Source of the DNA: Psoroptes ovis
Taxonomy: Eukaryota > Arthropoda > Arachnida > Sarcoptiformes > Psoroptidae
Assembly (NCBI GenBank): GCA_002943765.1
Contig: PQWQ01000038.1
Location: forward strand, 62,001-126,000
Length of the DNA: 64,000 nucleotides
Direction: 5' to 3'
Shown: positions 55,946 through 64,000 of the stretch, in pieces
Layout of the letters: every line of letters begins with the position of its first letter
Position numbering within the stretch: position 1 is the first letter of the stretch
Notes under the pieces: model-generated
What the model was told of the DNA's origin: nothing
Database searches by the model: none
Seen by the model: the letters and a program-made list of their open reading frames with translations, nothing else
Made by a program: the position numbers and the translations under genes

Positions 55946-58900
55946 TATCATCTTGGTTATTATCATGTCCAAAGATAATAATGTTATTATTATCGTTATG
56001 TATTATGATATGGACTAAAATCATCAGTCATCATCATCACCATCATCAACGAAGACGACTAAGATGGTCGAAAAGACAACATAATTATTATTCCAATGAT
56101 GATGATGGTCATCATCACGGCCATCATCGTCTAAAAATGACCAGGGCCATTTCAATGATAATCATCATCATAATATTCTTATTATCATTGAAATTATTTG
56201 ATCATCCTTCAAAATTTTCATTCATTTTATTATTATTTTCATTATTATTAGTATTATCGTCATCATCATCATCATTGTCATCATTGCCATCATCGTCATT
56301 ATCATTATTATTATTATTATCATCAAACAATTTGTTATATTTCATAACACTAGTCAATGCTGAACATCAGCAGCAGCAGCAACAACAACAAAATTATATT
56401 GAATGTAAGTTTTCAAAATTTATAAAATTTTAACCCTTAAAACTCGAGCGATGAACATCACTCACCATAAGATGTAATGCAGCAACTCGATAGACGCCTC
56501 TCAGTCACCATTTTACATGAGTGTGTGAAAAATCGTCGAGTTGCTGGCTCACTTGTACTGTAAATGCCTGGAGTTCTTGAAGGGTTAATTTTGAATCCAT
56601 TGACAAAGTTTATAGTTTTAATTCATAGTTTTGCAATTTAATTTCATAATTAAACATTTTGAAATTTTATTGAAAAATTATGAAATTAAATTTTAAAACT
56701 ACGAAATAAAACTTTAAAAACTTTGTAATAATAATATTTCCTTATTCTTCTTCTTAAAATTGATTGAAATTATCAATAAACTAATATATTTAAATGAGGC
56801 TTGACTTACTATATAAATGATTAGATTTATCAGGTTGTCCAAAAAAGTTCATTCCGCTTAATCAATAGAGTTGCTCATTAAAATCGGCAAGAACTTTTCG
56901 GACAACCTAATATCATCAAAGTTTGTATGTCATATCATTGAATGAATAATGGCGATGATTTACAATTAAGTCCATCAAAAAAATAAACAATGATTATGTC
57001 CTATATGTGATGTCTATGTATGAGCATCATTCATTATACATCACTTAAAATAAATGATGCTAAAATGACTTCCGTTTATTTTTGAGAAGTATTCATTGTG
57101 ATTGATTACTTTAGTATTATTTATTAAGCTGTCCGAAAAATTCTGACCGATTTTCAATGTTGTTTTTCGCATTAATAAATTGGCAAAAACTTTTCGGACA
57201 ACCTAATATGCAAAATTTTTTTTGCCACAAATATGTGTGGTGGCAATGCTTGACACGAATGTTTTGTGGCAAAGTATTCGAAAAAAAAATGTTTACATTT
57301 TTACATTTCCAGTAGTTGTCTATTTTTTGACTGATGTTTGATTTCATCATTGGTCATAGGTCGTAGGTCATCAACCATAGGTTTCATTGTTTGTTCCTTG
57401 TTTTATGATTAAAATTAATTAATCACCATTCACCATTCAATAATATCGAATGATCAACCATCAATAACCTTTCAACTAAAGTTGAAAAAAATTATTGAAT
57501 TTATTATTAAATTATTTCCACATTCATTTCCAAAATATAGTTAATGATTCAATCAATCAATCAATTTATTAAATTCATATGTTTATTATGAATTTAATTT
57601 ATTCTAATAGCAAACAATTATTCAGGGTTTCAAGTTTTGATTCGTAATTTTCAAATTAATTTTTCATAGTTTTCAATGCAATTTTAAAGCGTAAAACTAC
57701 GAAATTCAACTTTAAAACTACGAATCGAAACTTGAAGCCCTGTAAATATGAGCAGCTTATGATCATAGTTCAAGCATTTTTCATGCCACTAACGTAGCAT
57801 GTTATACGTTTTCTAAGAGGCAAAAATCTTCAAAAATAAGATTTTCAAAATTGAAAAATTGCCAAAATAATGAATGTAAGAACATTATTCATTTTTCCAA
57901 TAAATCAAATGACATATGAGAAGTAAGTGGTTATAACCCTAATGACTTGAAATAAACAATCATTTTTTGATTCGAATATCTTGTCCAAGCATCATCTTTG
58001 AATTTTTAATGATGTTTAATGGATTCGGTAAATGTTGATCATGCTGCAAAAGATGCTCGAAAAATACTTTTGTTTCAGGGATTATGACCCCACTACAAAC
58101 CTACTACAACCATTAAACATTTTTCATGTTTAGTTAGTTGATTGATTGGTTGTTCAGTCGGGCGAGGCAAATGGCCACCATATCGAAATTCAACTGCTAC
58201 TATCGCCACCTACTCACCTTGTTTTCCATCATCATTAAATAATGTTGTTTAGCTTCATTTTGTTTGTTTGTTTGCTGTTGTTTGTTGTTATTGAATGTCA
58301 AAGGTCATTCAAGTGTAAAGGTGTTATTTTGAAAAGATTTTTACATACAAATATACACAGGTGGTCATTGAATAGTCACTTCTTCTATTGTCAACAATAA
58401 GCTTGACACCTTGTTTTTTCTTGATGATTATCAGTGATTATTAAAACAATTTATCATTTGAATCTCATAGATAATTTAGCCGATTATTGTACCGAAGAAA
58501 CATGGTCCGATTATCCTGGTCGTCATCATATTCGATTGGAAAAATCCCTGAAAATACGTTTACCTTCAATTTTAGATTTTCAATTTAATGAAACACATCG
58601 TCAACGTTTAGGTTATTATCGGCCAGGATTATATCCTAATCCTATCGAATATCATCATCATCATCAGCAGCAGCAATCATCTCATCAGGTACAACCTTCA
58701 TTTGTACCCTATTGTCTACTTAGTTTTACTGTTGATTATGGCCATCGTATATATGCTGAAGGACTTGCTACAGGTAATTTGATATTATTTCTCCTTTGTT
58801 GATTATCTTTTTAATCAATGACCTTTGCTCAATTTTTTTTTGATTAATAGGCTTAATAACTGGTGGTAAAGAATGGTTTACCGAAACGTTACATTTTTCT

Positions 58901-59909
58901 CGTCGATCGCCAACATCAATGCAACAACAACAACAATCGTCGAATAATGTTGGAACGAAAAATATGCAGCTACCTGAAATTGGTACATTCACAATTGCAA
59001 CCACTAAAAATGCTTTAACACTAGTCTTTGAACAACTGCATATTGGACCTTTTAGTTTTCATCTGATGCTCACACCATTTCGTGATGGTAATGCTTTGTT
59101 GATTATTATTCAGAATATAATCTAATTATACTCTTAAATTTCAAACAGCAAAACCTTATATGCTTCAATGTGAAAATGAACAAGAGTATAGATGTTCGAA
59201 TGAACGTTGTATAGCCAAATATTTGGCTTGTGATCATCATAATAATTGTGGTGATTATTCGGATGAACATCTTAATTGTATGTCACGTATACCTTCAGCG
59301 AAACCAGAACAAATAGGACCTACGGATGGAAGAGATAGTGGTTTCGGTAAAGATTATTGGCCTTCATCCTCATCAACGCCATCATCTACGTTTCCTACAC
59401 AATCATATCAACCAAAACAACCTTATCAACCGGCATCTACATCACTTCCAACATTTCCGATTGATTTCGATCAAGATCGTGGTACCGAAGATGGTGGCGC
59501 CACATACGAAGGTGATACTGGAATTCCAGAATATATCGATGTACCTTTTCCAGGCCGTGATCGACATAAAACAATGACAGGATCAACAACAACATTTCAA
59601 AAACCAAAACCAATGAATGGTTTTCATACAGGTGGTCATACAGGTGGTGGTTTTCTCGGTGATCTATTTCGTTTCGATTCACCACCATCGAATATTGTCA
59701 AAGCTGTTCGTTATATTCTTGCCCTCATTGTTTTAATAATTGTAATTACGTTAATTAATTTTCTAATTTGGTGTTTAATCACTAAACGTGATCAATCATT
59801 TATGGCAGCTCCATCACCGGCTGAAGAATCTACTTTCGGTAGTGGTGGAAGTCCAATACCACAATCACAATCCGAAATACCACCATCGATTTCGATCATA
59901 TCTGTTTGA
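55867..59909 (+). CDS. single-pass membrane protein with LDL-receptor class A domain
   Basis: Exons 55867-56404, 58471-58773, 58851-59087, 59149-59909; all phases are 1, giving 612 residues. Exon 1 is mostly low-complexity (poly-Ser from a TCA microsatellite, His runs, Leu/Ile stretches) and ends with a hydrophobic segment and LVNAEHQQQQ, plausibly a signal peptide, so the real start may be a later Met. Exons 2-3 form an extracellular region that may be a CUB-like beta sandwich (PYCLLSFTVDYGHRIYAEG; FSFHLMLTPF). Exon 4 has one LDL-A module with all six Cys and its acidic Ca2+ site (CDHHNNCGDYSDEHLNC), a Pro/Ser/Thr linker, a TM helix (ILALIVLIIVITLINFLIWC) and a short cytoplasmic tail. This is a receptor-like type I layout; the ligand is unknown. 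AATAAA at about 59932. Intron 1 (2.07 kb) is full of MITEs, the others are 61-77 bp. Confidence 0.75.
55885..55947. repeat. TCA microsatellite in coding sequence
   Basis: About 20 TCA-type units encode poly-Ser near the start of the LDL-A protein frame; its length is likely to vary between individuals. Confidence 0.85.
56430..56588. repeat. piggyBac-type MITE, copy 4, just inside an intron
   Basis: TTAA-CCCTTAAAACTCGAGCG left, GTTCTTGAAGGG-TTAA right. It starts 25 bases after the donor of intron 1 of the LDL-A gene. Confidence 0.8.
56600..56728. repeat. TACAGGG palindromic MITE, copy 4, worn
   Basis: Tips are degraded (TTGACAAAGTTTATAG; AAAACTTTGTAA) but the arms TTTTAATTCATAGTTTTG and CAAAACTACGAAATAAAACTT-like words still pair. 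It lies 11 bp from the piggyBac-type copy. Confidence 0.65.
56830..56910 (+). repeat. mariner-type MITE, subfamily C, intronic
   Basis: TCAGGTTGTCCAAAAAAGTT left, GAACTTTTCGGACAACCTAA right. Confidence 0.85.
57124..57206. repeat. mariner-type MITE, subfamily A variant core, intronic
   Basis: TTAAGCTGTCCGAAAAATTC left, AACTTTTCGGACAACCTAA right. It is the last mariner copy in the window. Confidence 0.85.
57621..57744. repeat. TACAGGG palindromic MITE, copy 5, intronic
   Basis: TTCAGGGTTTCAAGTTTTGA left and GAAACTTGAAGCCCTGTA right; the interior GTAAAACTACGAAATTC is shared with the other copies. Confidence 0.8.
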
Positions 59910-60398
59910 TGGATTTTGGACCTTACTGTATAATAAACATTCACTGTAAATAACCCTACAAACAAAAGAAACTTATACATTTAATATATATTTGATTCAT
60001 TGAATTAAATGTCTGAATTATTTCCGATCGATTGATTTGTTTAAAATTTCAAATTATTCTCTCTAACTTTGATCATTTAAATAAATAAATAAATATTTTT
60101 TACAAAAAAAAAAATTTAAAAATCCCGCCGATCCGAAATTATTAGAAAAATTGCGCATACCCATTTAGGTAGAAATAGTTTAATCGCCCTAAACACGTTA
60201 AAATAGTAATCGAATGAGTTGAACAATGGAACAAATGTGGCCGCTGCACATATGTGAAAATCAAATTCTAACTCGATATTGTGTGTGTGTGCATCTCTTT
60301 TGCTTTATTTGTGCCGCCGTTTTTTGAAATTTTATTCATTTTTCACCATTTTTTTTCATAGAAAAGTATTAACTGATTCAAATTTGAATTGTATAAAG
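59910..60398. other. short intergenic region before polybromo
   Basis: It contains the LDL-A gene poly(A) signal (about 59932), a second AATAAA cluster near 60080 and, by position, the polybromo promoter. No MITE is present. Confidence 0.55.
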
Positions 60399-63300
60399 AT
60401 GCCTAAACGAAAAAAATCTGAATTTGATGATGGTAATGAATACAGTAAACGTAGAAAATATGATCTGGTAAGTTTGTTTTGAACTCAATATATTTTCTAA
60501 ACAATAACAAATCGTTTTCTTATAACGATGATGATTGAACAGTGTGAACAACTACAAGAATTAATTGAATCACTACGTAATTATAAAACAGCTGAAGGTA
60601 AATTTATATGTGAAACATTTATGCGTGCACCTAAACGTCGTACATTGGCTGAATATTATGAAAAAGTTTCCACACCAATCGATTTATTACGAATACAGCA
60701 AAAAATTCGTCTGGATGAATATGATGATGTTGAACATTTTGAATCGGATATAAAATTATTGATTAATAATACTAAAGCATTTTTCAAACCAGAATCAATC
60801 GAATATATTGATGCGAATAAACTTTGGGATGTATATGTTGATTTGAAAAATCAAATATTCGGTTCATCATCTAGTGCAAGTTCAGATGAATCTTCGATAG
60901 CTACTGAATCTAAAAATGATTCAGCTGATGAAAAATTTGAAATCGAAACAATTCCCACTGTTTCTGGTGGTTCAAATGTATCGAATCTAGATGATTTAGA
61001 TGTATTCGAAGAATTATTCGGTGCCATTATGTCAGCAATCAGTGATGATGGCCGACAATTATCGACAATGTTCGAGTTATTGCCATCTCGTGCTGCTTAT
61101 CCTGATTATTATGATATTGTTACTGAGCCTATTGACTTGAAAATGATTGCATCTCGAATTCAAAGTCATCAATATCAAACATTGAACGATTTGGAAAAAG
61201 ATTTAATGTTAATGATACGTAATGCTAAATTGTATAATGCACCTGGATCACAAATTTATAAAGATGCTAATGCATTGAAAAGAACTGTACAACAAAAAAA
61301 ATCTGAAATCGAAACAAGACGTTCAATGCCAGCAGCAAAATCTTCGGAACGAATTCGTGCCAAACGACAAAATCCATTCGGACAACAAAACAAATGGAGT
61401 TCAATAGCAGCTGCATTGAAATATGATGAAGATGAACAAGGAACTTCTGTTGGCGGTGATGATGATTTTGATGAAACTGATTTAAATTTTTCCGATTCCG
61501 AACATGAACAAGATAATGGCCGTGATTCGAAGAATCCTCAATGGATGCTTTACAATGTTGTCTATGATACACCGCATTCAGATCCATTTATTCGTTTACC
61601 ATCACGTCGTATTTATCCTGATTATTATAAAGAAATCAAACATCCGATTTCCCTTGGGCAAATCGGTAATCGTATCAAATCGAATCAATATGAACGAATT
61701 TCAGATGTTCTGGATGATTTGAAGCTAGTTTTCGAAAATGCTATGAATTATAATCGACCTGATTCAAAAATTTATAAAGATGCAGCTAAATTGAAAAAAA
61801 TTCTTCAAATGAAAGCACGAGAAATAATGTCACTGTACAAAGATGAAGGTGGCGATGATGATGATGATGATTATGATAATGTTGAAGAAGATGAAGACAC
61901 TGCTTTTGATGAAGATGATGAAGATATTGATTATAATTTAACGATAGCATCACCAAGTAAAAAAAATAAAACCGATCAAAAACATTCACGATCTTCCAAG
62001 CGATCAATGATGAATGCAATGTCACAAGAATTGAAAAATGTTCGTCGTTCACAAAAAGCTAACAATTCTCAACAAAAATCGACAATGATCACCTTGTATA
62101 AAGCTCTTCTGTATGCCGAAGATAATGGTCGTCGATTGATCGACCCATTTATGGAGAAACCATCGCGCAAACTGTATCCAGATTATTATGATGTCATTGA
62201 ACAACCTATCGATATGAAAACAATCAAAGCAAAAATTCGAAACAATCTTTATGAATCTGAATCGGCATTGATCAAAGATTTTCGTCAAATGTTCGCCAAT
62301 TGTCGCCGTTATAATGAAGATGGTTCGCTAATCTATCAAGATGCTGATCGTCTTGAACAAATATTGGAAGCAAAATTATCTGAAATTTTTGAAAATGTAA
62401 CCAATCCCATCGCTAATCCTGGTAAAGTGAAAAAAGACCGCGTACGACCATCATCGGCTACACAATTAAAAATGAGACAACTGTTCGATGCTGTTCAAAG
62501 CTACACTGATGCTAGAGGTCGACAATTATCATCCATATTCATGAAACTTCCATCAAAAATAGATTTCCCTGATTATTATGAAGTAATCGCCCAGCCAATT
62601 TGTCTCGAAAAGATTAATCAAAGAATTAAAAATTGTGTATATGAAACGGTAGAAGATTTATTATCAGATATTATTTTAATGTTGGACAATGCTTGCAAAT
62701 ACAATGAACCAGATTCACAAATATTCAAAGATGCATTAACATTACAACAGATTGCATTACAAACAAAAATAGGATTAAATGTTGATACAGTCAATGGAAT
62801 ACCTGATGTCAAAATCATTGTTCAAGATTTGTTAACAAATTTGTTTATTTCAGTGTATACACATCAAGATGAAGAAGGTCGTTGTTTTTCGGATTCAATC
62901 AATGAATTGACCGAAACTAACCCGATTGAATTGTAAGTTTTGAATATCAATAATTGGATTTTTAAACTAATCTCTGTTTTTTAACTGATTAGCAAAATGT
63001 TTAACTTTGATATTATCAAAAGAAATCTTAATCTTGGTCGATATCGTCGGCTGGATCGTTTTCAACAAGACATGTTCGAAGTGTTTGAACGAGCTCGAAA
63101 AGTTTCACGAACTGATTCGCAAGCATTCGAAGATTCAATTGAATTACAAAGTCATTTTATTTCGATGAGAAATGAACTTTGTGGTAATGGGAAAATTTTG
63201 TCATCCAAAGCTTTAGCATACAACATTTATACATTACAAGCACACATTGAAGCATTAAGAAAAGAAAAAGTTCCAAAAGAATTTTCAGAAGAAGAAAATA

Positions 63301-64000
63301 ATAATAATCGTCTTATGTCAGATGATGCTAAATATATGAGTCCATCAATTAACATTACGAATACTACTACCAATATGATGATGACTACTACTGGATTACC
63401 AGAAACGATTCAAACTTTAAATACCACTGAGGAAGTCGTTTTCAATCATCGAGATCTTATGCTTAAAGTTGGTGATTTTGTTTATGTTGAAGCACATGAT
63501 AAAAATTTAGATCCACATATTGTTTATATTGAAAATTTTAAAAAAGATAACAATGGACAAGCAATGATACATGGTTGTTGGTTTTATCGGCCACCCGAAA
63601 CATTTCATCTTGCTTCAAGAAAATTTTTAGAAAAAGAAGTTTTCAAAAGTGATAGCTACGCTACTACTCCTGTATCACAAGTGATCGGTAAATGCTGTGT
63701 AATGTTTGTCAAAGATTATTTCCGATGTCAACCATTGAATATCGATGAAAAAGATGTCTATGTATGTGAATCCAGATATACGAGTAAAGGAAAATCATTT
63801 AAAAAGATAAAGATCTGGCCTTGTGCACAAAACATTCCCTATGTAATGCGAGCCAATCCATTACCAATGACACGAGTACCATCAGTGTTTGCAAAGAATC
63901 GAGCCACTGATGGCAAATCTGTTGAAACTACAGATGTAACCACCGAGAACGAATTTTCAACTTCAACAAGCGAAAACACTGATTGTTCTGTATTGGATGT
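60399..64000 (+). CDS. polybromo: polybromo (PBAF chromatin-remodeler subunit), 5' part
   Basis: Exons 60399-60467, 60543-62932 and 62993 to the window end; 1155 codons are visible. The start MPKRKKSEFDD is basic and fits the family. Six bromodomains follow at about 25-110, 175-270, 355-450, 534-625, 665-760 and 778-870, most with the P-D-Y-Y and N-A-x-x-Y-N signatures (MIRNAKLYNAPGS, VFENAMNYNRPDS, MLDNACKYNEPDS). In the sixth the acetyl-lysine Asn position reads V-S-R-T-D-S. A run of Asp/Glu separates domains 3 and 4. A BAH domain begins near 975 (KVGDFVYVEAHDKN) and ends near 1094 (KKIKIW). The second BAH and HMG box expected for polybromo are beyond the window. The protein targets the PBAF form of SWI/SNF to acetylated nucleosomes in the nucleus. 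Confidence 0.95.

Noticed and set aside
1..57206. Recurrent palindromes with variable spacers, superficially like a CRISPR or satellite array
   Set aside because: The copies are dispersed at irregular distances, occur in both orientations and in introns, have TA at the ends and differ in sequence. They are transposable elements.

Overview
The window looks like a piece of nuclear genome from a small arthropod, most plausibly an astigmatid mite of the house-dust-mite type. It is very AT-rich, with short introns (about 55-85 bp) bounded by GT...AG and conserved animal genes, and its proteins carry Gln/Asn/His/Ser runs encoded by microsatellites. The species is an inference from style and gene content; no rRNA, tRNA, prokaryotic operon or CRISPR array was seen.

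Layout. 1-34 kb is gene-poor and crowded with about 80-bp palindromic mariner-type MITEs (55 copies here, 66 in the window). It holds one clear gene, an intronless CLIC-like gene (19086-20075), and parts of two minus-strand membrane-protein genes (exon 13962-14463; exons within 25733-28134). From 34.9 kb the window is gene-dense on the plus strand: a small secreted Cys-containing protein (34889-35371); a CLIP-170/CLIP-190 microtubule plus-end protein (35889-40894), with an apparent alternative last exon (39663-39919) that would give a tail-anchored membrane form; an env-bearing LTR retroelement (about 42731-49523); a ZnT1-type zinc exporter (50106-51953); a membrane protein with an LDL-receptor class A module (55867-59909); and polybromo, the six-bromodomain/BAH subunit of the PBAF remodeler (60399 to past the window end).

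Repeats. Three families of non-autonomous DNA elements are visible. (1) Mariner-type MITEs with ends (T)TAGGTTGTCC...GGACAACCTAA at TA sites, in three subfamilies: A (arms CCGAAAAGTTTTTGCCGAT), B (arms CCCATAAGTTCTTGCCGTT) and C (asymmetric interior, one arm CCGAAAAGTTCATTCGGCTT, the other CCGAAAAGTTTTGGCCGAT), plus A/B mosaics. (2) piggyBac-type MITEs of about 160 bp, TTAA-CCCT...AGGG-TTAA, four copies, one of which overlaps the stop codon of the CLIP gene. (3) A TA-flanked palindrome of about 125 bp with ends TACAGGGTTT...AAACCCTGTA, five copies. No transposase gene for any of them lies in the window.

The genes are ordinary single-copy animal genes with no obvious shared pathway. The most notable signals are the density, subfamily mixing and gene-end placement of the MITEs, the tail-anchor exon in the CLIP gene, and the retroelement, which combines a BEL/Pao-like gag with a Ty3/Gypsy-like pol and an in-frame envelope-like region and has a 5' LTR reduced to its last 100 bp.
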